Below, piece after piece: positions 1 through 9,334 of a DNA stretch of 64,000 nt (position 1 is its first letter; each line of letters begins with the position of its first letter). The DNA is taken from the NCBI GenBank assembly GCA_021202895.1, contig JAJQCE010000006.1, positions 1 through 64,000 of the forward strand, in the 5' to 3' direction. The DNA is from Ruminococcus sp. (GTDB lineage: Bacteria > Bacillota > Clostridia > Oscillospirales > Ruminococcaceae). Both the position numbers and the translations under genes were made by a program. The notes under the pieces are model-generated. The model saw only the letters and a program-made list of their open reading frames with translations. It had not been told where the DNA came from and did not search any database.

Positions 1-218
1 GCCCTTAAGTCAATTAACTTTCAGTTAATTTTTTGTAAAGCATATACTTGTTTGAATTTTTCAATCGCACGGTTGCATAAATTCCGCTTTTTTGCAAATT
101 ATATCAGCATACCTTTTAGAACAGGAGCTGCAAATTATGAGCAAGACTAAAAGACCTGTCAGAAATACAGCAAATGCTGGCGATAAAAATCAGCGATGGA
201 ACTGAGGAATGATACATA

Positions 219-311
219 ATGCCAGGAGACAGACATAGCTCTGAGGGACTGCTTTCCGAAGCTGTGCGCAGAGAGGTTGCTAAAAATTTAATAAAAAAAT
301 CATTAGTATAA
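219..311 (+). CDS. Possible 30-aa peptide
   Basis: A 30-codon frame starts at an ATG preceded by GAGGA at about 10 nt. It follows a 22-codon frame (137-205) that has its own AGGAG. Both lie upstream of a terminator-like hairpin at 369-416, so the group could be a short transcription unit. The peptide is hydrophilic and charged (many Arg, Lys and Glu) and has no membrane segment. I recognise no family. The two frames could also be fragments of one frameshifted gene. Confidence 0.2.
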   Translation: MPGDRHSSEGLLSEAVRREVAKNLIKKSLV

Positions 312-368
312 GTATAGTTACATACTTCAAATTAAACATTTATCATACAGCTCTCTCGTTATATCTGA

Positions 369-416
369 AAACCACTGTGATGCATATGTGCAACACAGTG
401 GTTTAGAGATTTTTTA
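369..416 (+). terminator. Rho-independent terminator-like hairpin
   Basis: An 11-bp perfect stem (369-379 with 394-404, AAACCACTGTG paired to CACAGTGGTTT) has a 14-nt loop and is followed by a T6 run at 410-415. It would end a short plus-strand transcript covering the small frames at 137-311. Confidence 0.55.
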
Positions 417-489
417 TTTACCTTAACTTCCTCACAAGTGCGAAGTACATTTTCCCTTGTTCAAAATGCCTAACTATGGTTTTTATAGG

Positions 490-640
490 TAATGTGGCTT
501 AAATCATGTACCGCAACACAATCAATAACTGAACGACAGTTGACTGTGTGTAAAATTCTCCGCTTTTTTCAGTATAGTCTGATAAAATTTCAATCATACA
601 CTTAATAGACTGCGCCAAGAAAAAGCATATCAAATCTGAA
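490..640 (-). pseudogene. Degraded fragment, possibly HsdM-like
   Basis: Read on the minus strand, a frame of about 34 codons contains a GEFYT motif followed by a Thr-Val-Val-Gln-Leu-Leu segment. This resembles the conserved region near the catalytic domain start of type I restriction modification (HsdM) subunits. There is no start codon, stops occur on both sides, and the rest of the protein is absent. The assignment rests on one short motif and is weak. Confidence 0.2.
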
Positions 641-719
641 TAGCTCTAAATCACGCCTTGCTTTTTTAGCTTGCCATCACTCAGCAGCTTTGAAAGCTTA
701 AGATGTTTTATACATCAAT

Positions 720-1715
720 TCACTCCGAAATCCTTTTAGGCTTAACGGTTGCGACATCCTTGTCGTCTACAACACCCTGAATACCTGCCGCAAGCCCTGC
801 AAGCCCCTGAATCTCACTTGGAATTATAATCTTTGTAGCCTTTCCGTCAGCAGCTTTTCCAAATGCTTCAAGACTCTTTAGCTGAATAACAGCCTCGTTC
901 GGGTTTGCGCTGTTGAGCTTGACTATGCTCTCCGCAACCGACTGCTGAACCATTTCAATCGCTTGAGCTTCACCTTGAGCTTCAAGGATTTTTTGCTCCT
1001 TGACAGCATCTGCACGCAGAATCATAGACTGCTTTTCAGCTTCGGCGGCTAGTATTTTAGCCTCCTTGTCAGCCTGCGCACGGAGAATCTTCGACTCCTT
1101 TTCACCTTCTGCAACAAGCACCTGAGATTTCTTTTCCGCTTCCGCCTGAATAACCTTTTCACGGCGCTCACGGTCAGCCTTCATCTGTTTTTCCATCGAA
1201 TCCTGAATTTCAGGCGGAGGAATGATGTTTTTCAGCTCAACTCTTATAACCTTAATCCCCCAACGGTCTGTGGCTTCGTCAAGAACTCTTGTGATGTTGG
1301 AGTTTATAAGGTCGCGCGAGGTAAGAGTAGCTTCAAGATCCAAATCTCCGACAATGTTTCTCAGCGAGGTGGCGGAAAGATTTTCGATAGCCTTTATCGG
1401 ACGTTCTACTCCGTATGTGAACTGCATGGGATTTGTAATCATAAAGAAAATTACCGTATCAATTTTCATAGAAACGTTGTCCTTTGTGATAACGTCCTGC
1501 GGAGGAAAATCAATAACCTGCTCTTTTAAATTTACCTTTTTAGCAATGCGGTCGATAAAGGGAACCTTAACATGAATACCCGTCCCCCATGAGCCGTGAT
1601 ACGCTCCAAGCCTTTCAATTACCCACACATAAGACTGCGGTACGATTTTGATGTTTGCGATTATAACTGCTGCAATCACAAGCACCAGCAAAAGAATTAC
1701 AACTATAGGATCCAT
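720..1715 (-). CDS. SPFH/band 7 membrane scaffold protein (stomatin/QmcA type)
   Basis: A 331-residue protein with one N-terminal hydrophobic helix (about residues 4-22), then the SPFH domain (about 25-190), then a long Ala/Glu/Lys coiled coil with repeated AEAEK/ADKEAK units (about 175-265). This is the paraslipin arrangement. Such proteins form membrane-anchored oligomers that organise lipid domains. The ATG at 1715 follows GGAGGA at about 8 nt. The gene lies 22 bp after an NfeD-like gene, and the SPFH plus NfeD pair is a classic conserved bacterial operon, which supports both calls. The exact physiological role is not known from sequence. Confidence 0.93.
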   Translation of the reverse strand: MDPIVVILLLVLVIAAVIIANIKIVPQSYVWVIERLGAYHGSWGTGIHVKVPFIDRIAKKVNLKEQVIDFPPQDVITKDNVSMKIDTVIFFMITNPMQFTYGVERPIKAIENLSATSLRNIVGDLDLEATLTSRDLINSNITRVLDEATDRWGIKVIRVELKNIIPPPEIQDSMEKQMKADRERREKVIQAEAEKKSQVLVAEGEKESKILRAQADKEAKILAAEAEKQSMILRADAVKEQKILEAQGEAQAIEMVQQSVAESIVKLNSANPNEAVIQLKSLEAFGKAADGKATKIIIPSEIQGLAGLAAGIQGVVDDKDVATVKPKRISE

Positions 1716-1737
1716 AACTATTCCTCCAATTTTTTGT

Positions 1738-2187
1738 TTATTTTGTCACAACCAGCTTTGTTCCGTCAACCTTTTCAATCTTAACGACAGTACCTGCGGA
1801 TATGTCGCTTCCGTCAAGTGAACGTGCCGCCCATTCAACGCCGTCAAGCTTAACTCTGCCATTGCCAGTTTTATTACAGACGGTTTCAACAACAGTTGCT
1901 GATTTTCCTATATCGTATGTTTCGTTGGGATCATCAGCTTCCTTAGAGTGAAGCTTTTTCACAAGAGAGCGGGTAAGTATAAGCAGTATAACGCTTGAAA
2001 CGGCAAAAATTCCAAGCTGCCAGACAAAGCTTAAGTCAGCTATAGCTGCAAACATTGCAAACAAAGCTGCAATTGCGAACCATATCGACACAAGCGAATT
2101 AAGCGTTGCTCCCTCGACAATCAAAAACACCACAAAAGCAACAGCCCAGCCAACGACCTGAGTGTTTGAAGCGAGTGTACTAAGCAT
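1738..2187 (-). CDS. NfeD family membrane protein
   Basis: A 149-residue protein. It has a short N-terminal segment, hydrophobic helices at about 10-30, 32-50 and 53-72, and a C-terminal OB-fold-like domain (about 85-148) with the typical G-x-V-x-L-D-G-V-E-W-A-A-R pattern. This is the short NfeD form that lacks the ClpP-like protease domain. It is the first gene of a two-gene operon with the SPFH protein and presumably partners it in the membrane. A promoter lies at 2245-2273. The ATG at 2187 has AAGGAG upstream with a somewhat long spacing. Confidence 0.88.
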   Translation of the reverse strand: MLSTLASNTQVVGWAVAFVVFLIVEGATLNSLVSIWFAIAALFAMFAAIADLSFVWQLGIFAVSSVILLILTRSLVKKLHSKEADDPNETYDIGKSATVVETVCNKTGNGRVKLDGVEWAARSLDGSDISAGTVVKIEKVDGTKLVVTK

Positions 2188-2244
2188 ATGTTTAACCTTC
2201 TCCTTTACACAAAATTATTCTGTTTATGTTTGTTGTGTTATTAC

Positions 2245-2273
2245 ATTATAGTACAGAAAAATCAAAAATGCAA
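2245..2273 (-). promoter_or_regulatory. Sigma-A promoter of the nfeD-SPFH operon
   Basis: On the minus strand TTGCAT (2273-2268) and TATAAT (2250-2245) are separated by 17 bp, about 60 bp before the NfeD start. The rest of the 2188-2538 gap is AT-rich and shows no other feature. Confidence 0.6.
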
Positions 2274-2538
2274 GTAAATTTTATAGGGCAATAAAAAGAC
2301 TCAATTTTCATTATCTAATTATATCATAACAAAGCCTTTTTTTCAAGAGGTAAATTAAAACTGTAATTATTCTGTAAATTAAAGCGGTTAAAAGAACCTG
2401 CGTCAGGTTCATGCTTTGGAAAATTATTCGAAAATTATTTGTACAAAATGCACAGAGAAGCATGGTGAAATATGTTTAAAATATACATGAAATGATAAAA
2501 GGAATATAGTAAAATGAATTTATGTTGAGGTGATAAAA

Positions 2539-3228
2539 ATGAACAATAGCGTTACAATTGTTCCATATAGATACATCCCCTTTGATATAGGATGTAATGT
2601 TGACTCTCATTTAAAAGCCGAAATAAATAATTATTTACTAACGCAAGAAATGGCTGCTGAAATTAAAATCGATAGTTTATCAAAAACATTGTCCAATGAT
2701 ATATTAAGCGTTTATCAAATTAAAGATAACGTCAAAATCTACTTGTATAAATATGGAATTGCCGTATTTACTATTGATGATTCAGCGGAGGTTTTTGATT
2801 CAGATAATTATGCTTATGAATACTGTTTAAAAAGAAAGTCAGCCCATGAAGAGTATTTAACTCTGAAAAACAGCACGGCTATAATTCTATATCAATTAGC
2901 TGAGAGGATAAGGGATATAGCTTCAGGTAAAAAGGATAAATTGAGGATTTCTGCTTCTAATATTTGGGAGCATAATGGCTTTTCTTATGTTATGACAGTT
3001 AGCAATGTTAATCTTCAGGAATTAGATTTTAATTACAAAGAAATGACTGAAAAAGCCAAGAAAAATCTGCATATCATGTTAGAGCCAAGTATTGCTCACG
3101 CAGAGGATTCTTTGGTTTATTCTACAGCATCAGATTTTGAAAATAATTCTCTTGAGATAGATTTATCATCCTTGGAAGAACCGACAGACTGGATTAAAAG
3201 TTCGGGTTTTCCAGATATGAGCAAATGA
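2539..3228 (+). CDS. Hypothetical protein
   Basis: A 229-residue protein of unknown family. The ATG at 2539 is preferred over the upstream in-frame GTG at 2530 because that GTG is part of the Shine-Dalgarno sequence GAGGTGAT. The protein is soluble, with mixed charge and no signal peptide or membrane segment. Its 3' end overlaps the start of the isochorismatase-like relic, and the stop may lie at a recombination junction, so the C-terminus could be shortened. I cannot assign a function. Confidence 0.6.
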   Translation: MNNSVTIVPYRYIPFDIGCNVDSHLKAEINNYLLTQEMAAEIKIDSLSKTLSNDILSVYQIKDNVKIYLYKYGIAVFTIDDSAEVFDSDNYAYEYCLKRKSAHEEYLTLKNSTAIILYQLAERIRDIASGKKDKLRISASNIWEHNGFSYVMTVSNVNLQELDFNYKEMTEKAKKNLHIMLEPSIAHAEDSLVYSTASDFENNSLEIDLSSLEEPTDWIKSSGFPDMSK

Positions 3229-3709
3229 TAAAATTGGTTGATCGTGTTGCTTCTTGTTGGAATGCGGAGCGTTTGATTATGTAGTTGCGACTAAGTTTTT
3301 AAACTATAATAACAGCGTTTATGAAAAGCTGTTTGACTGGAATAGACTTGAAACAGAAGACGACAGAAAGCTTTGCAGGGACTTTGAAAATTATGCAGAC
3401 GTAGTTGTTGAAAAGACAGTATATACCTGTGTGAACTCGCATTTTCTTCAAAGAATATGCCAGTTAAATGACGGCGTGTTTCCTGAAAAGCTTTTTTTGG
3501 CTGGAGCAGATACCGACTGCTGTGTTTTAAAAATTGCCGCTGATTTGTTTGAAAACAATATACGTCCTGTGGTTCTTACAAATTATTGTGATTCTAATGG
3601 CGGACCTAAATCTCATCTTGCAGGTATTGCCTGTTTAAAAAGATTGATTGGCAAAAAGCAATTGTTTTCAGGTGAGATTAAATCGAAGGAGGATTTGTTA
3701 TCGATCTGA
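3226..3709 (+). pseudogene. Isochorismatase-family cysteine hydrolase, 5'-truncated and frameshifted
   Basis: The frame from 3254 encodes about 150 residues with family features: a VVATKF segment, a V-V-E-K-T-V-Y motif (catalytic Lys region) and A-G-A-D-T-D-C-C-V (catalytic Cys region), then a C-terminus ending in KEDLLSI. The N-terminal strand with the catalytic Asp (D-x-Q-x-D-F) is missing. An ATG at 3226 opens another frame (MIKLVDRVAS) that joins the main frame if one T is restored near 3256, so there is a single-base frameshift as well. About 60 bp of the 3' end recur in inverted orientation at 17101-17158. It is probably non-functional. Confidence 0.7.
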
Positions 3710-3716
3710 GAGGCAC

Positions 3717-4041
3717 ATGATTCGAGCGAGTTTTGAACCTGCACAGGTCAATTTAACCTTGTCCGAAAGAGGCAGGACAAATCATAAAAGCGAAAAAGTC
3801 ATTGATAACACAATCGGCATAGTTTTTGACGCACCTTGACGCACCTTTTGGAATACCTCAGCTCATAAACGATACTAAAACTGCCGATAAGAAATTTTAT
3901 CTTGTAAATTTTGCCGACAAGCAATTTTTTGTCACCGTCACAGATGAATTTATCGAAAGCCGCCAGCTTTCAGAAAGGATTACTGATAAGAGCTTTGTAA
4001 TTGGAAATTTCAGGTTCAATGTCTGTGAATACAAAATTTAG
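3717..4041 (+). pseudogene. Hypothetical protein interrupted by a 10-bp tandem duplication
   Basis: Two frames abut here. The first (3717-3840) ends ...G-I-V-F-D-A-P then stop; the second continues D-A-P-F-G-I-P-Q...Y-K-I to 4041. The junction is an exact tandem copy of GACGCACCTT (3828-3837 and 3838-3847). Removing one copy restores a single frame of about 104 residues. No family is recognised. The ATG at 3717 has GAGAGG only 3 nt upstream, so the true start is uncertain. Confidence 0.55.
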
Positions 4042-4142
4042 CCGCTTATTTTGCAATGCTTTTTAGATTTTTCTCTTTCTACTTTTATCATATCGATATT
4101 TTTTCATTTGTCAAGGGGCTACGAAAATTTTTTTCATTTAAC

Positions 4143-4177
4143 AAAAAAGCACGTCAATGCGCAACGCAAAGACGTGC
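4143..4177 (-). terminator. Terminator of the aquaporin gene
   Basis: The stem GCACGTC (4149-4155) pairs with GACGTGC (4171-4177). On the minus strand the hairpin is followed by a T6 run (4148-4143), just downstream of the aquaporin stop. Confidence 0.75.
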
Positions 4178-4212
4178 CTTTATCAGGTTGTATTGACATA
4201 AACTTAAAAATC

Positions 4213-4902
4213 TTATTCAGCCTTGTCCTCATCTTTTTTTTCGAGGAATCCGTAGCAAAGTGCCGCAAGCGCACCGCCTACCAGAGGCGCAACTATGAAA
4301 ATCCAAACCTGAGAAAGTGCGTCGCCGCCTGCGAAAATTGCTGGCATAAGGCTTCTTGCAGGGTTTACAGATGTTCCCGTAAGCGCAATTCCTAAAATAT
4401 GTACCAGCGTCAGCGTCAAGCCTATTACAACTCCTGAAACCGCTGTGTTTTCAGTCTTGCTTGTAACTCCGATTATCGCAAGCACAAATACAAATGTCAG
4501 AACAACCTCAGCAAGCAAAGCCGCTCCGACAGAGCCGTTTTCCCAGCCGTCCTGAATCTGATTAGCTCCAAAGCCGCAGTCAAATCCAAACAAAATTCCG
4601 AGTACGACACAGCCAAGCGTTGAGCCTATAAGCTGAGAAATAACGTATCCCACAAAATCAGTCACCGAAAGCTGTTTTCTTATCAGCATTGCAAGCGAAA
4701 CCGCAGGATTTATGTGACATCCTGAGATATTACCTATGCTGTATGCCATAGCGACTATCACCAGTCCGAAAGCCAGAGCGGTTAAAATATATCCGCACCC
4801 AAACCAGTGATCACAGCCGACCGCCACTGCTGTTCCACAGCCAAACGTAACAAGCACAAACGTCCCTATCACTTCTGCAATATACTTTTTTATACTGTTC
4901 AT
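4213..4902 (-). CDS. MIP-family aquaporin (AqpZ-like)
   Basis: A 229-residue channel with six predicted helices and both half-helix signature motifs, NPA in H-I-N-P-A-V-S (about residue 65) and NPA in S-V-N-P-A-R-S (about 182). Spacing and length fit the water-selective AqpZ group better than the longer glycerol facilitators, but selectivity cannot be read reliably. The C-terminus is a charged KKDEDKAE tail. The ATG at 4902 is preferred over the GTG at 4905 because AAGGAG lies 8 nt upstream. It is monocistronic, with a terminator at 4143-4177. Confidence 0.9.
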   Translation of the reverse strand: MNSIKKYIAEVIGTFVLVTFGCGTAVAVGCDHWFGCGYILTALAFGLVIVAMAYSIGNISGCHINPAVSLAMLIRKQLSVTDFVGYVISQLIGSTLGCVVLGILFGFDCGFGANQIQDGWENGSVGAALLAEVVLTFVFVLAIIGVTSKTENTAVSGVVIGLTLTLVHILGIALTGTSVNPARSLMPAIFAGGDALSQVWIFIVAPLVGGALAALCYGFLEKKDEDKAE

Positions 4903-5126
4903 CACAAAAACTCCTTTGCTGTTAAATTAAACGAATTTCTTATGAGCTAAAAGCATTGCTACTAGCAGCAAAGCTTTTCATAAGGGCATCAGACGAAAAC
5001 CATTGCTGTGAAGATTTACGGCAAGATTTTTTAGAGATTCCCATTTTTATTATACATCAAGCAATTTATAATTGTCAATATCCGAAAAGTAGAAATTTGT
5101 GTTTTGTTTTTGTATATTTTGCACAT

Positions 5127-5159
5127 AAAAGCAGGGACTTTTTCAAGCCCCCGCTTTAA
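5127..5159 (-). terminator. Terminator of the MarR-ABC operon
   Basis: Directly after the stop of the second ABC gene, a mismatched 11-bp stem (AAGCCCCCGCT with AGCAGGGACTT) is followed on the minus strand by a short T tract. The remaining gap up to 4902 shows no gene. Confidence 0.55.
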
Positions 5160-5160
5160 T

Positions 5161-7095
5161 TTATTCAAGCTCAAACGCTCCTGTATAAAGCTGATAGTAT
5201 TTGCCCTTTTGCTCTATAAGCTGCTCATGCGTGCCTCGCTCGATAATTACTCCCTGCTCAAGCACCATAATAACGTCCGAATTTTGAACGGTTGAAAGTC
5301 TATGCGCAATTACAAACACCGTTCTGCCGTACATAAGTCCGTCCATTCCGCGCTGAACCAGCGCTTCTGTTCTTGTATCGATTGACGATGTTGCTTCGTC
5401 AAGAATCATAACGGGCGGATCCGCAACTGCGGCTCTCGCAATTGAGATAAGCTGACGCTGTCCCTGCGAAAGATTAGCTCCGTTTCCTGTAAGCACCGTT
5501 TCATAGCCCTGCGGCAAACGTCTGATAAAGTCATCGGCATTAGCAAGTCTTGCCGCCGCCTGACACTCCTCGTCGCTCGCCGAAAGATTTCCGTAACGAA
5601 TATTTTCCATAACCGTACCCGTAAACAAATTTGTATCCTGCAAAACTATTCCAAGAGAGCGTCTTAAATCAGGCTTTTTAATCTTTTCAATGTTAATTCC
5701 GTCATAGCGGATTTTGCCGTCCTGAATATCATAAAATCTATTGATAAGGTTGGTAATCGTAGTCTTTCCTGCGCCTGTAGCGCCTACGAAAGCCACCTTT
5801 TGTCCAGGGTTTGCGTAAATGCTGACATCATGCAGAACTATCTTTTCAGGAACATAGCCAAAGTCCACATTTTCAAGCTCAACATTTCCCTCAACCTTAG
5901 TAAGTGTTGTTGTACCGTCGCCGTGAGGGTGCTTCCATGCCCAGATATTCGTGCGTTCCTCACACTCCTCAAGCTCTCCGTTTCTGTCATATTTAGCGTT
6001 TACCAGCGTAACATAGCCCTCGTCCTGCTCAGGCTCCTCGTCCAAAAGCTTATAGATTCTCGAAGAACCTGCCATAGCCATTGCGACTGCGTTTATCTGG
6101 TTGGATATATTCGATATATTCTGGCAGAACTGCTTTGTCATATTTAAGAACGGCACAACGATAGCTATGCTCATCGCCTGCCCTGAAATAGACAGATTAG
6201 GCACGTTTACGATAATCAGCACGCTTCCTACAAACGCCGCAAGGATATACATGATATTTCCGATATTTCCCATAATAGGCATCAGAATATTAGCATACTT
6301 GTTAGCCTCCTTAGCGTCCTCGTAAAGCTGTCCGTTTACCTTATCAAAATCCTTCTCAGCATTTTTCTCGTGACAAAAGACCTTTACCACCTTCTGTCCC
6401 TCGATAATCTCCTCGATAAATCCTTCTGTTTTACCTAAAGCCTTTTGCTGTCTTGAAAAGTAATCTGCGCTCTTGCCGCCAATATTTTTTATAACCAGCG
6501 CCATAACTCCAACGCCGACAAGCACCAGCAGCGTCATCCAGACGCTCAGATAAATCATTTCGATAAACAGCACAAATATCGTCAGCGCAACTGTAAGCAA
6601 CTGCGGAATAGTCTGCGATATAAGCTGTCTGAGCGTGTCAATATCGTTTGTGTAGTGGCTCATAATGTCGCCGTACTGGTTCTGATCAAAATACTTTATC
6701 GGAAGCTTCTCCATACTTGAGAACATTCTGTTCCTCATTTTAGCAAGATGTCCCTGTGTGACTATTGCCATAAGCCTTGAATAAATGGTAGTCGCCGCAA
6801 CTCCAAGCACATAAAATATCGCCATATAAATCATAAGCTTTAAAAGTTCAGGCTTTAGGTAATCAACAGCCGCCGTTTTGCCATCGCTGCCGTAAATCTC
6901 AAGTCCGTCCTCAATCAGACTTACCAGACTATTCATAAACAGTGATGAAACAGTAGAGGCTACTGCGCTGATAACTATACAAACCGCTACAATTATAACA
7001 TAGCCCTTGTAATTCTGACAAACGTCCTTTACAACTCTTCCTATAAGAGAAAAGGATATTTTTTCATTCGTTCTTCCCTGCCCTGGTCTTGGCAT
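5161..7095 (-). CDS. Heterodimeric ABC exporter, subunit with consensus ATPase residues
   Basis: A 644-residue half-transporter: six-helix exporter domain (about 35-345) then an ATPase domain (about 405-640). It has Walker A G-A-T-G-A-G-K-T-T, Walker B ending L-D-E with the catalytic Glu, and the H-loop I-A-H-R. Its signature is the altered L-S-Q-G-Q. It pairs with the preceding gene (2-bp gap), whose ATPase is degenerate in the complementary positions. This fits the TM287/288, BmrCD and LmrCD type of multidrug exporters in which only one ATP site is competent. An insertion of about 35 residues rich in Glu precedes the ATPase domain. Substrate unknown; drug or peptide export is likely. Confidence 0.93.
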   Translation of the reverse strand: MPRPGQGRTNEKISFSLIGRVVKDVCQNYKGYVIIVAVCIVISAVASTVSSLFMNSLVSLIEDGLEIYGSDGKTAAVDYLKPELLKLMIYMAIFYVLGVAATTIYSRLMAIVTQGHLAKMRNRMFSSMEKLPIKYFDQNQYGDIMSHYTNDIDTLRQLISQTIPQLLTVALTIFVLFIEMIYLSVWMTLLVLVGVGVMALVIKNIGGKSADYFSRQQKALGKTEGFIEEIIEGQKVVKVFCHEKNAEKDFDKVNGQLYEDAKEANKYANILMPIMGNIGNIMYILAAFVGSVLIIVNVPNLSISGQAMSIAIVVPFLNMTKQFCQNISNISNQINAVAMAMAGSSRIYKLLDEEPEQDEGYVTLVNAKYDRNGELEECEERTNIWAWKHPHGDGTTTLTKVEGNVELENVDFGYVPEKIVLHDVSIYANPGQKVAFVGATGAGKTTITNLINRFYDIQDGKIRYDGINIEKIKKPDLRRSLGIVLQDTNLFTGTVMENIRYGNLSASDEECQAAARLANADDFIRRLPQGYETVLTGNGANLSQGQRQLISIARAAVADPPVMILDEATSSIDTRTEALVQRGMDGLMYGRTVFVIAHRLSTVQNSDVIMVLEQGVIIERGTHEQLIEQKGKYYQLYTGAFELE

Positions 7096-7097
7096 AA

Positions 7098-8840
7098 TTA
7101 TCCCGCCTCCTCACTGCTCTTGTTCTGCGAATAGTAAACCTCCTGATAAATAGCGTTGCTCTTAAGCAGCTCGTCATGAGTTCCCACAGCGTTAATCTTT
7201 CCGCCGTCAAGCACCACTATTTTGTCAGCCTCTTGTACTGAAGCTATTCTCTGCGCTATAATTATCTTTGTAGTATCAGGAATTTCCTCAGCAAACGCTT
7301 TTCTTATAAGTGCGTCTGTCTTTGTATCAACTGCGCTTGTCGAGTCGTCCAAAATCAAAATCTTAGGCTTTTTAAGCAATGCTCTGGCTATGCAAAGACG
7401 CTGCTTCTGTCCGCCTGAAACGTTGCTACCGCCCTGCTCAATATAGGTATCATACTTATCAGGGAATTTCTGAACGAACTCGTCAGCCTGCGCAAGTTTG
7501 CAGACGCGCTCAATCTCCTCATCGGTTGCATTCTCATCGCCCCAGCGGATATTCTCTTTAATAGTACCCGAAAACAAAACGTTTTTCTGCAATACAACTG
7601 AAACCTCGTCTCTGAGCGTTTTTAAATCGTAATCTCGCACATCTGCTCCGCCGACCCTGACCTCTCCGTCCGTTACGTCATAAAGACGGGGGATAAGCTG
7701 AATGAGCGAAGTCTTAGAGCTTCCGGTTCCTCCGATAATTCCGATTGTCTGCCCTGCCTTAATATGCAAATTGACATTTTCAAGCACATTTTTATCCGCC
7801 TTCTGTGAATAAGCAAAGCTTACGTTTTCAAAGTCTATGCTGCCATCGGCAACGCTTGTAAGCGGATTTTCGGGATTAGTGATTGTACTTTCATCATCAA
7901 GCACCTCAACTATACGGCGCATAGATTCAAGAGCCATAGTTACCATTACGAAAACCATCGACAGCATCATAAGGCTCATCAGCACCTGCATACTGTAGGT
8001 AAGCAAGCTCGACAAATCTCCTACCAGCATATCACTGCCGCCTGAATTGATTATTTTATTCGCTCCAAAATATGAAATAACCATCATCAGCACATACATA
8101 CAAAACTGCATAAGCGGCGAGTTAAAGGCAAGTATCTTCTCAGCCTTGGTAAAATCCTTTTGCAGATTATTGCTTGCCGTTTTAAATTTCTCTATTTCAT
8201 AATCCTCGCGGACATATGCCTTGACAACTCTTATTCCGCTGACGTTTTCCTGTACCGATTCATTAAGCGCATCGTACTTCTTAAATACACTGTTGAATAT
8301 CGGCATTGTCGTTTTCATAATCAGTATCAAGCCAACCGCAAGCACAGGAATTATAAACACATAGGTCACCGAAAGGCTTGGACTCATCATTATTGACATG
8401 ACAAGCGCAAAGATAAACATAAACGGCGTCCTTACTGCAGTTCTTATTATCATCATATACGCATTCTGAACGTTTGTAACATCCGTTGTAAGACGAGTCA
8501 CCAAGCTTGAGGATGAAAACTTGTCTATATTCGCAAAGGAAAAGCCCTGAACCTTGTAAAAAAGGTCGTGACGCAGATTCTTTGCAAATCCGCATGACGC
8601 TATTGCGCAGTACCAGCCTGAAGCCGCTCCGCAGACAAGCGACGCCATAGCCATCACGAGCAAAATCAGTCCGTATTTTACAACAACGTTCAGATCGCAG
8701 CCTCCCTGAAGCTCATTAACAAGCTTTGCCGTTATAAACGGTATTATACATTCAAGTATAACTTCAAACATTATAAAAAAGGGTGTCAGCAGCGAGGCTT
8801 TTTTATATTCTCTCACACATGACATAAGCTTTTTTACCAT
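7098..8840 (-). CDS. Heterodimeric ABC exporter, subunit with degenerate ATPase site
   Basis: A 580-residue half-transporter with six helices (about 15-305) and an ATPase domain (about 335-575). Walker A is G-G-T-G-S-S-K-T-S (about 370-378) and the signature V-S-G-G-Q is canonical (about 474). The Walker B catalytic Glu is replaced by Asp (L-I-L-D-D, about 499) and the H-loop His by Gln (I-A-Q-R). These changes mark the non-hydrolysing site partner of heterodimeric exporters. Its ATG overlaps the stop of the MarR gene (TAATG), so the two are translationally coupled. Confidence 0.93.
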   Translation of the reverse strand: MVKKLMSCVREYKKASLLTPFFIMFEVILECIIPFITAKLVNELQGGCDLNVVVKYGLILLVMAMASLVCGAASGWYCAIASCGFAKNLRHDLFYKVQGFSFANIDKFSSSSLVTRLTTDVTNVQNAYMMIIRTAVRTPFMFIFALVMSIMMSPSLSVTYVFIIPVLAVGLILIMKTTMPIFNSVFKKYDALNESVQENVSGIRVVKAYVREDYEIEKFKTASNNLQKDFTKAEKILAFNSPLMQFCMYVLMMVISYFGANKIINSGGSDMLVGDLSSLLTYSMQVLMSLMMLSMVFVMVTMALESMRRIVEVLDDESTITNPENPLTSVADGSIDFENVSFAYSQKADKNVLENVNLHIKAGQTIGIIGGTGSSKTSLIQLIPRLYDVTDGEVRVGGADVRDYDLKTLRDEVSVVLQKNVLFSGTIKENIRWGDENATDEEIERVCKLAQADEFVQKFPDKYDTYIEQGGSNVSGGQKQRLCIARALLKKPKILILDDSTSAVDTKTDALIRKAFAEEIPDTTKIIIAQRIASVQEADKIVVLDGGKINAVGTHDELLKSNAIYQEVYYSQNKSSEEAG

Positions 8841-9334
8841 TACTTTTTGTCCTCCATTTCACATAAATTGTTTTTAATCATATCACACACCTCAAAAAAA
8901 ACATCCAACTTTTCTTTCGGTATGCCCGATGCCATTTCTATTTCTATTTTCTCTATTTGCAGACTCTTTTCAGCTCTTGCCCGCCAGCCCTTTTCGGTAA
9001 GCTCAAGCTTCTTAAGTCTTGCATCATACGGCACAGGCTTTCTTTCTATAAGCCCGTTTTTTTCCATAAGAGAAAGAATCTTTGAAATAGTCGCTCTCCT
9101 TACGGAAAACTCCTCTTCCAAATCCCTTTGAAAGATTTCTTCCTTTTCACATTTGCCAAGATAGCCCAAAATTCTGCCGTGAACTGCCGTCACCGTATTC
9201 TCCTCTTCACGCATTCGCCTATTTAAAAGAATTGAAATCTGCGTTATCCATGGTCCGATTTCACGCACCTCAGATTCTTTTAATTCGCTGGGAAAAGACT
9301 GAAAAATACCCTCCGGATTATCCTTGGCGTCCAT
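8840..9334 (-). CDS. MarR-family transcriptional regulator
   Basis: A 164-residue winged-helix protein. The DNA-binding region (about 60-125) contains L-E-E-E-F-S-V-R-R-A-T-I-S-K-I-L-S-L-M-E-K-N-G-L-I with the wing residues after it, and flanking helices would form the dimer interface. The ATG at 9334 is chosen over the GTG at 9343 because that GTG lies inside the AGGAGG sequence. It is the first gene of an operon with two ABC half-transporters. By analogy with other MarR-exporter operons it probably represses its own promoter (9435-9463) and responds to a transported compound. Confidence 0.9.
   Translation of the reverse strand: MDAKDNPEGIFQSFPSELKESEVREIGPWITQISILLNRRMREEENTVTAVHGRILGYLGKCEKEEIFQRDLEEEFSVRRATISKILSLMEKNGLIERKPVPYDARLKKLELTEKGWRARAEKSLQIEKIEIEMASGIPKEKLDVFFEVCDMIKNNLCEMEDKK

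Larger units (their letters stand above)
1..719. other. Intergenic stretch with small ORFs and relics
   Basis: No full-length gene is visible. The segment contains two tiny reading frames on the plus strand (137-205 and 219-311), a terminator-like hairpin at 369-416, and on the minus strand a degraded coding fragment around 490-640. The rest is AT-rich and shows nothing I can name. Confidence 0.5.
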
